From Rugamonas rivuli (GTDB lineage Bacteria; Pseudomonadota; Gammaproteobacteria; Burkholderiales; Burkholderiaceae_D), in contig NZ_WHUF01000002.1 of NCBI RefSeq assembly GCF_009380165.1, positions 1,090,394 through 1,154,393 on the forward strand: a stretch of DNA of 64,000 nt, in the 5' to 3' direction. The notes under the pieces were generated by a model. It was not told where the DNA came from and made no database searches. It saw nothing but the letters and a program-made list of their open reading frames with translations. The translations under genes and the position numbers were made by a program. Of the stretch, positions 9,417 to 18,600 are shown piece after piece (position 1 is the first letter of the stretch; each line of letters begins with the position of its first letter).

Positions 9417-10046
9417 GTGCTTATTTCTCCAGAACAATTCATAGGTTTTCTCAGCGCCGCCCTGCTGATCACGATATCGCCGGGGCCGGACAATCTGATG
9501 GTGCTCAGCGTCGGCATGTCGCGCGGGCGGCGCCAGGGCATGGTGTTCGGCCTGGGCTGCGCGCTGGGCTGCCTGAGCCACACCTTGCTGGCCACGCTGG
9601 GCGTGAGCGCGCTGATCAAGGCTTCGCCGCTGGCGTTCGGCGCGCTGAAGCTGCTGGGCGGGGCGTATCTGATCTGGCTGGGCATAGGCGCGCTGCGCAG
9701 CCGTGGCGGCGCTCGTGTCGAGGGTTCGGCCTTGCCCGATGAAAGCCTGCGCAAATTGTTTGCCAAGGGACTGTTCGCCAATGCCGTCAATCCCAAGGTC
9801 GTGCTGTTCTTCCTGTCCTTCCTGCCGCAGTTCGTGGTGGCCGAGCGTGGCGACGTCAGCTGGCAGACCGCGCAGCTGGGTTTGCTGTTCACGGCGCAGG
9901 GCGTGCTGCTGTTTGGTTTGCTGGGTTATTTTTCCGGCGCGGTGGGCGCGTGGATCAACCGCCATCCCGGCGCGGGCATGTGGATGGACCGCGTGGCCGG
10001 TGCGATTTTCGTCGGCCTGGGCCTGAAACTGATTATTTCCCGCTAA
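9417..10046 (+). CDS. LysE/RhtB-family amino acid exporter
   Basis: 209 residues from GTG 9417, with AGGA at 9405-9408. The reading frame continues back to 9342, but those extra residues are not part of the family. The family signature ISPGPDNLMVLSVGMSRGRRQG is present near the N-terminus, followed by about six hydrophobic segments and the conserved FAKGLFANAVNPKVVLFFLSF stretch. It is an inner-membrane exporter of amino acids or related metabolites; the substrate cannot be predicted. A strong terminator follows at 10151-10183. Confidence 0.88.
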   Translation: MLISPEQFIGFLSAALLITISPGPDNLMVLSVGMSRGRRQGMVFGLGCALGCLSHTLLATLGVSALIKASPLAFGALKLLGGAYLIWLGIGALRSRGGARVEGSALPDESLRKLFAKGLFANAVNPKVVLFFLSFLPQFVVAERGDVSWQTAQLGLLFTAQGVLLFGLLGYFSGAVGAWINRHPGAGMWMDRVAGAIFVGLGLKLIISR

Positions 10047-10150
10047 AGAGCAAAAAAAGTCTGTTCGGGGCGCGTATGTCATCAGGGCGTAATGCTGCAC
10101 TGCGATACTGGCTTTGCTCTTTCAAGTCTCTCCCGATTTGAAAACTTTTG

Positions 10151-10183
10151 GCCCGCGCCTTTTTGTGCTGCGGGCTTTTTTTT
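10151..10183 (+). terminator. Rho-independent terminator after the LysE-family gene
   Basis: GCCCGC (10151-10156) pairs with GCGGGC (10170-10175) across a 13-nt loop, followed directly by eight T residues. Orientation fits the plus-strand exporter gene about 100 bp upstream. Confidence 0.75.
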
Positions 10184-10190
10184 GCCCGGT

Positions 10191-10865
10191 TTATTTTGCC
10201 GCCAGGGTGAAGCGTAGTTCCAGCTGGTCTTGCACGGCCAGCGCGCCGGCCATGACGGAAAACGGCGTGATGCCGAAATCGCTTTGTTTCAGGTTGACGC
10301 TGCCGGTGACGGTCATCCCGCCGTTGCTTTCGCGGATCTCCGCCGGGATCGCCATGATGCGGGTGACGCCGTGCAGCGTGACCGCCACTTGCAGCGGCTG
10401 GCCGGCGGCGCCGCGCTCGGCGTGCACACTCACCACCGGATAGCGCTCGGCGTCCAGCACGCGGGTCAGCATATTGTTGCGGGTGCCGTCGATGGCGTCG
10501 GCGGAGGGCTGTTTTTCCAGGCCGGCGGCGACGCGCAGCTCGGCTTCGTCGACGGTCAACTGGTCGAGGCGGAACTGGAGGTCGGCGCGGTTCTGCGACG
10601 GCGACACGGTGCCGCTGACGTGGCGGCTGGCCACCAGGTGGTCGTGTCCCAGCCGCGCCAGCAGCCCGCCGCGCCGCACGGTGATGGCGATCAGCGATTG
10701 CGCGCTGTCTATCGTCAGGGCGTTGGCGGCAGGGGGCTGGACCGGCTCCGCGGCAGGCGGCGGCGCTTCGGGCGGGGCCGGCGGCGCGCTGGTGGGCAGC
10801 TGCGTGCAAGCGGCCAGCAAGGCCGCCAGTACGATGATTTTTTGATACGTATGGATTTTTGTCAT
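10191..10865 (-). CDS. YceI-family periplasmic lipoprotein
   Basis: 224 residues from ATG 10865; an in-frame ATG at 10883 would add six residues, and neither has a convincing ribosome-binding site. The N-terminus is a lipoprotein signal with lipobox LLAAC (Cys20), then a Pro/Ala-rich linker. The C-terminal half is the YceI lipocalin-like beta-barrel, which binds polyisoprenoids in characterised members: it starts at about LTIDSAQSLIAITVRRGG and includes FRLDQLTVDE and VTLHGVTR. The upstream region carries a perfect palindrome at 10891-10909 that could regulate the gene. Confidence 0.83.
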   Translation of the reverse strand: MTKIHTYQKIIVLAALLAACTQLPTSAPPAPPEAPPPAAEPVQPPAANALTIDSAQSLIAITVRRGGLLARLGHDHLVASRHVSGTVSPSQNRADLQFRLDQLTVDEAELRVAAGLEKQPSADAIDGTRNNMLTRVLDAERYPVVSVHAERGAAGQPLQVAVTLHGVTRIMAIPAEIRESNGGMTVTGSVNLKQSDFGITPFSVMAGALAVQDQLELRFTLAAK

Positions 10866-10890
10866 AGCCGCGCGTGTGGTCATTTGGCCG

Positions 10891-10909
10891 TCATAATGCC
10901 CCATTATGA
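10891..10909. promoter_or_regulatory. Perfect operator-like palindrome upstream of yceI-family gene
   Basis: TCATAATGCCCCATTATGA has two exact 8-bp arms (10891-10898 and 10902-10909) around CCC. It lies 25 bp upstream of the chosen YceI start and overlaps a possible plus-strand promoter (TTGGCC at 10884, TATGAT at 10905, spacing 15). The size and symmetry fit a dimeric repressor such as a MarR- or TetR-type protein. No regulator gene is adjacent. Confidence 0.5.
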
Positions 10910-10915
10910 TGCGTC

Positions 10916-11256
10916 TCGCTGGTCCCAGCGTGCTCCAGCTGGTCTCCGTGCCCAAGCTGGTACGGGATTTCACAAAGCATGACTCAGCAGGCTCGCCGGT
11001 GGCCTGAAACACCGGCACCACCGCCTTCCTCTCCCTTAAATCCTACCTTAATGAATCCCTAAGCCTATGCCGGGCGATAGGTGGCAAAGTAACACCTGTA
11101 GCGCGAGGTTTGAGCCTGGCGCCCGGTTGCCGGACTCCATCAAGCCCGGCACAGATTTCGCCCAGGCGGCACCATCGCCGCCGGGCCACGGACCATCCCC
11201 ACGCTTTCGAGCGTTTTCGTAACCAGCATCATCTCGCGATGACGCTGGTTTTTTTT
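10916..11256 (+). ncRNA. Candidate non-coding transcript ending in a strong terminator
   Basis: About 340 bp with no supportable coding sequence on either strand, between two minus-strand genes. A TATGAT box (10905-10910) precedes it and an excellent intrinsic terminator (11221-11256) closes it on the plus strand, where no protein gene exists to need one. Inside are several GC-rich inverted repeats, for example GCCGGTG...CACCGGC around 10992-11016 and GGTGGCAAAGTAACACC near 11081-11097. I looked for the hallmark motifs of RNase P RNA, tmRNA, SRP RNA and common riboswitches and found none. A 6S-like RNA cannot be judged by eye. The start is a guess. Confidence 0.4.
11221..11256 (+). terminator. 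Strong intrinsic terminator on the plus strand
   Basis: AACCAGC (11221-11227) pairs with GCTGGTT (11244-11250). The stem extends inwards through TCATC/GATGA, with a TCGC loop, and it ends in an eight-T run. Read on the minus strand (the pepN-like direction) it lacks a U tract, so it serves a plus-strand transcript. Confidence 0.75.
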
Positions 11257-11261
11257 GCCTG

Positions 11262-13919
11262 TCAGCCGTGCTTGGACAGCCAGGCGTCGATTTCCGGCAG
11301 ACGGGCGGTACGCAGCTTCACGCGGTACTGGATCGAGGCGATCGCCGTCTTGGTGTCGCCCTGCGCGTCGGCGGCCAGGTATTGTTTGGCGTAGGCGCGC
11401 AGCTTCTCGATCATGTCCGGATCGGACGAACGTCCACCCAGGCCCGGGAAGTAGCGGCTGCGCGAGCTGGCGTCGATCTTCTTCTCGATCTGCGTGTGGT
11501 GGCTGACGGCGAAATCGTAAGCCAGGTCCGGATGATGGCCGGCCACGTGGTTCAGGATGGACGCGCCTTCGGTCGCGCCGCCTTCATCGGTCAGCGCCAG
11601 TTCCAGCGCGCGCTGGGCCAGGGCCTTGTCCTTGGCGGTGCCCAGCAGGTCGTACAGCTCGCTCTTGATCATCGACGACTTCTCTTCCTGCGCGGCGGCG
11701 TGCAGCTTGTCCCAGGTGGCGGCGTCGGCGTTGTCGGCGATCACGCCAAGGATAGGGCGGCGCAGCGCTGCCGGCATCGCATCCTTGTCGGTGGCGGAGG
11801 CCGCGTAACGGCGGCGCGCTTCCGCCACCACGCCTTCGTCGCCGACCGCGCCCAGCACGTGGATCAGCGTTTCGCGCAGATTGGCGACCGGCGCCGCTTC
11901 ATCGGCGGCCTTGCTCCAGCCTATGCGGGCCAGCACCGGCGCCAGGCGCTTGCGCGCGTAGCGGTCCAGCGCCGCCTGCTGTTCCGGCTTGCCTTCGTAG
12001 CTGTAGTGCAGGGCGAGCAGCGAATCGGCGATCTGGTCCCACACCTGCGGCGCGGCGTCCAGCGGTGCGCGGCTGGCCAGGTCGAGGAAGCTGGAGGCCG
12101 GCATCAAACCCGCCATGCCCAGCGACCAGCTGTCCGACAGCAGGCCCATTTGGTCGATGGTCTGCAGGCCGGCAAAGCGCTCGGCCAGCGCGGCGAAGGC
12201 CTTGGGCGCGTACAGCGTGCGGTAGTAGCCACTCTGGCCGGCGTTGACCAGCACCGCGCCGCAGCCCGGCAGCGTCATGCTGGCCTTGCCGCCGGCGACG
12301 ACGGTGCGGGCGGTGGCGCCGCCCACGGTCTGGGCGATTACCGGCACGCGCCAGCTCAGCGGCTTCTTGTTGGTCTGGTCCTTGCTGAACTCACCCTGCG
12401 TCAGCGCGATGGTGGTCTGGCCGTTTTTGCAGACCGCATCGGCCACGCGTATCATCGGCACGCCCGGCTTCAGCGTGAAGTCGTGGGCGATCGCCGTCAC
12501 CGGCTTGTGCGCTGCCTTTTCCACTTCGCGCCACAGGTCGTCGGACACCGTGTTGCCATAAGCATGCTTGGCCATGTAGCTGCGCACGCCGGCACGCCAG
12601 GCGTCGTCGCCGACGTAGTTCTCCAGCATGCGGATGACGGATTCGCCCTTCTGGTAGGTGATGCTGTCGAAGGCCTGGCTGGCTTGTTCGACGCTGGCGA
12701 TGTGCTGCACCACCGGATGGGTGGTGGCCAGCGCGTCGCGGTTCATGGCCTGCTCGCGGGTGCCGACGGCGCGCAGTTCCCACTTCCATTCAGGGTGCAG
12801 GCGGGTGGTGGTGCGCGACTCCATCCACGAGGCGAAGCCTTCGTTGAGCCACAGGTCGTCCCACCATGCCATCGTCACCAGGTCGCCGAACCATTGGTGT
12901 GCCATTTCGTGCGCGGCCACCAGGAAGGAGGTTTCCTTGTCCGACTGCGTGGCAACGCGCGGATCGAGCAGGATCGCGGATTCGAAGGTGAAGATCGCGC
13001 CCCAGTTTTCCATCGCGCTGAAGAACTGGCTGCGGCCCGGCGCGGCGATGTTGTCCAGCTTGGGCAGCGGGTATTTGACGCCGAAGTAGTCGTTGTATTC
13101 CTTCAGCACGGCGACCGACGAATCGAGCGCGAACTGCGCCTGGGCGATCGAACCCTTTTGCGTGACGACGCCAAGCTCGGTGCCGCCTTCGACCGCGGTG
13201 GCGCGTTCGAACTCGCCCAGGCCGAAGAACAGCAGGTAGGTCGACATCTTCGGCGAGGTGCCGAAGCGCACCAGCTCGCGGCCGTCCGCCAGCTTGCTGG
13301 TGGCGGTGACAGGCATGTTCGACACCGCCATCTGGCCGGCCGGCACGGTGGCCTCCAGCGCGAAGGTGGCTTTGTAGAAGGGCTCGTCCCACGAAGGGAT
13401 CACGCGGCGCGCTTCGGAGTTTTCAAACTGCGTGTACAGCGCGCGCTTCTTCTCGGCGCCGTTCTGGTAGTCCAGCGAGAACATGCCGGTTGGCTGGGTG
13501 CCGATCACGCCTGTGTAATCCAGCTTGAGCTGATAGCTGCCCACAGCCAGCGGCTGGGCGAACTGGAAGGTGGCGGTCTGCTTGTCGTCGTCGACGCTGA
13601 TCTTGCTGGCCGCCTGCACCGGCTTGCCCGGACCGGCGCTGATGGCGGCGGCGCTGAACTTCAGGTCGGCGGCGTTGAGGGTGATGCTGCTGCTGGCTTG
13701 CTTGATGTCGAGCGCGATGGTGACGCTGGCGCTGAAACTGCTGTTGGCGGCGTCCGGCACCAGCGACACGGCGTAGTGCGTCGGCACGGCGTTGCGGGGA
13801 AGCTGGGTGGTGACTTTGGCGGCCTTGGCCGCCGGTGTTGCGGCCGCAGCCAGTGGAGCCAGGCCGGAAGAGAGGCCGAGCAGCGCCATCACGGCGAGCG
13901 AAATCAAACTGCGTTGCAT
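11262..13919 (-). CDS. M1-family metallo-aminopeptidase, exported
   Basis: 885 residues. An N-terminal signal peptide (hydrophobic run ending near PLAAAATPA) indicates export. The M1 signatures are present: SAMENWGA (residues 301-308, the exopeptidase GxMEN-type motif), the zinc site HEMAH (337-341) and the third ligand Glu360 in WLNEGFASW. The C-terminal helical ERAP1-like domain is complete, so the length is normal for the family. It removes N-terminal amino acids from peptides, here probably in the periplasm or outside the cell. ATG 13919 has GAAGGA upstream. Divergent from the GST gene. Confidence 0.92.
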   Translation of the reverse strand: MQRSLISLAVMALLGLSSGLAPLAAAATPAAKAAKVTTQLPRNAVPTHYAVSLVPDAANSSFSASVTIALDIKQASSSITLNAADLKFSAAAISAGPGKPVQAASKISVDDDKQTATFQFAQPLAVGSYQLKLDYTGVIGTQPTGMFSLDYQNGAEKKRALYTQFENSEARRVIPSWDEPFYKATFALEATVPAGQMAVSNMPVTATSKLADGRELVRFGTSPKMSTYLLFFGLGEFERATAVEGGTELGVVTQKGSIAQAQFALDSSVAVLKEYNDYFGVKYPLPKLDNIAAPGRSQFFSAMENWGAIFTFESAILLDPRVATQSDKETSFLVAAHEMAHQWFGDLVTMAWWDDLWLNEGFASWMESRTTTRLHPEWKWELRAVGTREQAMNRDALATTHPVVQHIASVEQASQAFDSITYQKGESVIRMLENYVGDDAWRAGVRSYMAKHAYGNTVSDDLWREVEKAAHKPVTAIAHDFTLKPGVPMIRVADAVCKNGQTTIALTQGEFSKDQTNKKPLSWRVPVIAQTVGGATARTVVAGGKASMTLPGCGAVLVNAGQSGYYRTLYAPKAFAALAERFAGLQTIDQMGLLSDSWSLGMAGLMPASSFLDLASRAPLDAAPQVWDQIADSLLALHYSYEGKPEQQAALDRYARKRLAPVLARIGWSKAADEAAPVANLRETLIHVLGAVGDEGVVAEARRRYAASATDKDAMPAALRRPILGVIADNADAATWDKLHAAAQEEKSSMIKSELYDLLGTAKDKALAQRALELALTDEGGATEGASILNHVAGHHPDLAYDFAVSHHTQIEKKIDASSRSRYFPGLGGRSSDPDMIEKLRAYAKQYLAADAQGDTKTAIASIQYRVKLRTARLPEIDAWLSKHG

Positions 13920-14108
13920 GCAATGTCCTTCAATAGGGTGAGCCGGTAGGCATACGATATAAACCGTTATTGGCTTCGTGGGCCAACGAGCAATCTACGG
14001 CGATCTGGTTGGAATGTCAATCTTGATAGTTACGTGCGCGGGGATGTCGCAACGGCGTCTATGCGGCTATCATGCGCTATGCCCATCATGCGAAAAAAGG
14101 AGTTGGAT

Positions 14109-14735
14109 ATGAAGTTTTTCACGTCGCCGCGCACGCCTAATCCGCGCCGGGTCGCCATGTTCATGGCTGAGAAAGGCCTGGGCAATATCGAGCATGTGTC
14201 GATCGACCTGCTCAGCGGCGCGCACCGCAGCGCCGAATACCTGCAGAAGAACCCCTTCGGCCGCTTGCCCGCGCTGGAGCTGGACGACGGCCGCGTCCTG
14301 TGCGAAACGCGCGCCATCTGCACCTGGCTGGAAGGCTATGCGCCCGAGCCCAACCTGATGGGCGAAGGTTTCGACGAGCGCGCCTTCATCGAGATGACCG
14401 ACCGCCGCATCGAGCTGCACCTGTTCCTCGGCATCGCCAACTGCGTGCGCCATACGCATCCGGGCCTGGCGATGCTTGAGCAGCCTCAGTTTGCCGACTT
14501 CGGCGCGTCGCAGGGCGAGAAGATGCGCGAGACCGCGCGCTGGCTGGACGGCGTGCTGGCGACCCAGCCCTTCGTGGCCGGGCAGCGCTTCACCATCGCC
14601 GACATCACGGCGTTCTGCGCGCTGGAGTTCGGCCGTGGCTTGATGAAGTTCCGTCCCGGCGCGGAAGGCATGGAGCACCTGCAGGCCTGGCGCGACCGCA
14701 TCGCCGAACGGCCGAGCGCCGCCGCGCCTTACTAA
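14109..14735 (+). CDS. Glutathione S-transferase
   Basis: 208 residues from ATG 14109, chosen for AAAAGGAG six bases upstream; the frame is open to 14034 but without a better start. The thioredoxin-like N-domain begins MKFFTSPRTPNPRRV and contains NPFGRLPALELDDG and the glutathione-contacting ETRAICTWLE. The C-domain is all-helical, with the N-capping motif FTIADITAFCALEF. A cytoplasmic GST of broad-specificity type; the substrate is unknown. It converges with the CheR-like gene 9 bp away. Confidence 0.9.
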   Translation: MKFFTSPRTPNPRRVAMFMAEKGLGNIEHVSIDLLSGAHRSAEYLQKNPFGRLPALELDDGRVLCETRAICTWLEGYAPEPNLMGEGFDERAFIEMTDRRIELHLFLGIANCVRHTHPGLAMLEQPQFADFGASQGEKMRETARWLDGVLATQPFVAGQRFTIADITAFCALEFGRGLMKFRPGAEGMEHLQAWRDRIAERPSAAAPY

Positions 14736-14743
14736 CGCCGCGC

Positions 14744-15694
14744 TTAAGCCACCCGCTTGTACCAGGGCTGGTGCGGGAAGACCGGCTTGTAATGGCTGGC
14801 CAGGGGATCGCCCGCTTCCAACGGACGGTCCAGCACCAGCAGGCCCGATTGCGCCAGGCTGTCGTCGAACAGCTGCAGCACGCGCTGGCGCAGCGCCGGC
14901 CCGAAGTCGGGCAGGGCGCGTCGGCCCACGATCATCTGGAATTCATTGAACGAAGCATCCGTCACCAGGTTGTACTGGGCCCAGGTGATGCGGCTGCGCA
15001 GTTGCGGCACCAACACCGCATGCAGGCCGTCGCCGCTGACTTCGAAATAATCGAGCAGCTTGCCGACGCCACCACTGCGCACATAGTTCGCCTGCAGCTC
15101 GCCCAGCCGCGCCATCGGCAGGCTGGCTGCCTGCGCCTCCGCCAGCAGCGCATCGCTGGAGACGGTGGCGTAGATCTCGGTGCGCGCGCCCAACTGCTCC
15201 TGTTCCAGCAGGATGGCCAGCGTCCACGCCTGCTGCGCGCCGGCGCAATCGGCCAGCCACACGCGCGGCAGCGCCGCCCCGTGCAGGCACACACCCAGCG
15301 ACATGCGCAGCAGCGATACCTCGGAGGCGTCGTCGAACATCAGCGCCGGCTCCACCGACAGTTCGCGCAGCAGCGCGTTCCAGGCTTGCTGGTCGTGCAG
15401 CACCAGCGCCTGCATGGCCGAGATGGTGTCCACCGACTTCTGAGACATCGCCGCTTGCAGACGGCGCGACACCACGTCGCGCTGGTAGCCGCGGAAGTCG
15501 TAGCCGTAGACCTGGAACACGGCTTCCAGCAGCAGCTCCTGCTCCAGCTCCTCGACCGTGGACGGCGGCTGCCGGCGCGGCCCAGCGGCCGGCGGGGCAT
15601 GCCGGTCCGGCGCTGCCACGGAGTCCGAACCGCCCGCATCCGCAGGCCGCAAGGCGGCACGCAGCGAGGCGAATAGCGAGTTCATGCCCGCCAT
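14744..15694 (-). CDS. CheR-like protein with degenerate SAM-binding site
   Basis: 316 residues. ATG 15694 shares one base with the stop of the kinase gene upstream (TGATG), implying translational coupling; ATG 15685 is an alternative. After a Pro/Ala-rich N-terminal 45 residues comes a CheR N-terminal helical domain (YGYDFRGYQRDVVSRRL, about 63-79). The C-terminal region aligns in order with the CheR methyltransferase domain but lacks its key residues. The glycine-rich CSTGEE-type motif is CAGAQQAW (150-157), the acidic ATD is ATVSS (176-180), the CRNVLIYF motif is GRRALPDF (257-264), and the FFRD motif is MFDDA. Catalytic methylation looks unlikely, and a scaffold or adaptor role with the kinase is an inference. 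Confidence 0.72.
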   Translation of the reverse strand: MAGMNSLFASLRAALRPADAGGSDSVAAPDRHAPPAAGPRRQPPSTVEELEQELLLEAVFQVYGYDFRGYQRDVVSRRLQAAMSQKSVDTISAMQALVLHDQQAWNALLRELSVEPALMFDDASEVSLLRMSLGVCLHGAALPRVWLADCAGAQQAWTLAILLEQEQLGARTEIYATVSSDALLAEAQAASLPMARLGELQANYVRSGGVGKLLDYFEVSGDGLHAVLVPQLRSRITWAQYNLVTDASFNEFQMIVGRRALPDFGPALRQRVLQLFDDSLAQSGLLVLDRPLEAGDPLASHYKPVFPHQPWYKRVA

Positions 15695-18600
15695 CAGTGC
15701 AGCCACACCCGCATCAGCGACAGCAACTGCGCCACGTCCACCGGCTTGGTGATGTAGTCCGACGCGCCGGCCGCGATACATTTGTCGCGGTCGCCCTTCA
15801 TCGCCTTCGCCGTCAGCGTGATGATGGGCAGCGATTTGAATTTGGGGATGCGGCGGATCGCGCGCATGGTGTCGTAGCCGTCCATCTCCGGCATCATGAT
15901 GTCCATCAGGACGATCTCGATGGTCGGATCTTTTTCCAGCACTTCGATGCCGTCGCGGCCGTTCTCGGCGAACGACACCTGCATCTGCTGGCGCTCCAGC
16001 AGCGACGACAGCGCGAAGATGTTGCGCAGGTCATCATCGACGATCAGCACCTTGCGGCCCGCCAGGCCGCCGTCCGCCGCGTGGATCTCTTCCAGCATGC
16101 GGCGCTGCGCTTCCGGCAGGCTGGCCTGCGAGCGGTGCAGGAACAGGGCCGTTTCGTCCAGCAGGCGTTCCGGCGAGCGGGCGTCCTTGATGACGATGGT
16201 CTTGGCGTAGCGCTTCAGCTTAGCCACTTCCTTGCGGTTCAACTCCTTGGCGGTGTTGATCACGATAGGCAGGTCGCGCAGCGATTCGTCCTTGCCGATG
16301 ATGTCGAGCAGGTCGAAGCCGCTGATGTCGGGCAGCGTCAGGTCCAGCACCATGCAGTCGAAGCGGGCTTCGCGCAGCGCGTCCAGCGCCGCCTGGCCGG
16401 TGTCGACGGCGACGATGTGCAGGTCGGCGTCGCCGATCAGGGCGACGATGGCGTCGCGCTGCATCTGCTCGTCGTCCACCACCAGCAGGCTGCGCTTGCC
16501 GCCCAACAGGAACTTCTGGATGCGGCTGAACTCTTCCTGCAGCGCGGCCTTGCTGACCGGTTTGTTCAGGTAGGAGATCGCGCCCAGGCGCAGCGCGCGT
16601 TCGCGCTCGCGCAGGCTGGACATCACGTGCACCGGAATGTGGCGGGTGCTCGGGTCGCGCTTCAGGCGGTCCAGCACCGTGAAGCCGTCGATGTCCGGCA
16701 GGTCGAGGTCGAGCAGGATGGCGGACGGCAGGTAGTCGCGCGCCAGGCTCAGGGCCGAATCGCCCTGCATGGTGACGATGCCCTTGAAGTTCTTCTCGCG
16801 AGCGAAGTCCAGCACGATCTTGGAGAAGCGCTCGTCGTCCTCGATGATCAGCACCGACGGATCGCCCGGCGCCACCAGGCCGCGGTCGTCGCTGCTGCCG
16901 TAATCGGCCATGTCGGCGTCGATATCGGTGATGGCGTTGCTGATGTCGTGGTCGGGCTGCGCCAGTTCGCTGTAGTGCGGCGGCGTGTACACCACCTGCG
17001 GCGCCGGCGACGGCAGGCGCACTTGCGGCTGGCGGCCCATGTCGTAGTTGATGAAGCCAGCGCGGTTATACGGCAGGAACAGCGTGAAGGTGGAGCCGTT
17101 GCCGACCGCCGATTCGACGCGGATCTCGCCGCCCAGCAGGCGTGCCAGCTCGCGCGAGATCGACAGGCCCAGGCCGGTGCCGCCGTATTTGCGGGCGGTG
17201 GAGCCGTCGGCCTGCTGGAACGCTTCGAAGATCAGCTGCAGCTTGTCGGCGGCGATGCCGACGCCGGTGTCGCAGACGGCGAAGGCCAGCACCGCGTCCG
17301 CATGCAGCAGGTTGGGGTGGTCGCTGGAGAAGCCGCTGCTGACCAGACTGATACTGAGCGAGACCTGGCCGTGCGTGGTGAACTTGAACGCGTTCGACAG
17401 CAGGTTTTTCAGCACCTGCTGCAGGCGCGTGGTGTCGGTCATCATCGCGGTCGGCAGGTTTTCCTTCAGCTCCACGGAGAAGCCCAGGTGCTTGGCCTCG
17501 GCCATGTGGCGGAAGGTGCGGTCGACGTAGTTGCGCAGGTTCTGGAAGCGGTACTCGGACACGTCCAGCGTGACGGTACCGGATTCGATCTTCGACAGGT
17601 CAAGAATGTCGTTGATCAGCGTGAGCAAGTCGGAGCCGGAGCCGTGGATGGTCTTGGCGAATTCCACCTGCTTGCCGGACAGGTTGCCGTCCGGGTTGTC
17701 GCCCAGCTGCTGCGCCAGGATCAGCAGCGAATTCAAAGGCGTGCGCAGCTCGTGCGACATATTTGCCAGGAATTCGGATTTGTATTTGGAGGACAGCGCC
17801 AGCTGGGTGGCTTTCTCTTCCAGTGCCAGCTTGGCTTGCTCCACCTCGCGGTTTTTGCGTTCCACCTCGATGTTCTGCTCGGACAGCAGGCGGGCTTTTT
17901 CGGCCAGCTCCTGGTTGGTCTGTTGCAGTTCCTGCGCCAGCGATTGCGACTGCGTCAGCAGCGATTCGGTACGGCTGTTCGCCTCGATGGTGTTCAGCAC
18001 CACGCCGATCGATTCCATCAGCTGGTCGAGGAAGGAGAGGTGGGTTTCGGTGAAGCGGTCCAGCGAGGCGATCTCGATCACCGCCTTGACCTGCTGCTCG
18101 AACAGAATCGGCAGCACGACGATGTTGGTCGGCGGCGCAGCGCCCAGGCCGGACGAGACGACGATGTAATCGCGCGGCACGTCGGTCAGCCAGATGCGGA
18201 CTTTCTCCACCGCGCACTGGCCGACCAGGCCTTCGCCCGGCAGGAAGGAGGTGGGCAGCTTGCGGCTGGAACGGTAGCCGTAGCTGGCGATCATGCGCAG
18301 GCGGGCGTCGGATTCCTGCGAGTCCATCATGTAGAACACGCCGTGGTGGGCCGATACCAGCGGTGCCAGCTCGGACAGAATCAGCTTGGTCACAGCCTGC
18401 AAATCGCGCTGGCCTTGCAGCAGACGGGTGAAGCGTGCCAGGTTGGTCTTCAGCCAATCCTGCTGCGCGTTCTTCAGCGTGGTGTCCTTCAGGTTGCGGA
18501 TCATCTCGTTGATGTTGTCCTTCAGGTAGGACACCTCGCCACGCGCTTCCACCTGAATGGAGCGGGACAAGTCGCCGCGTGTCACGGCGGTCGCCACCTC

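Noticed and set aside
10884..11261. RNase P RNA, tmRNA, SRP RNA or a cobalamin/TPP/FMN riboswitch
   Set aside because: None of their hallmark conserved stretches was found on either strand.
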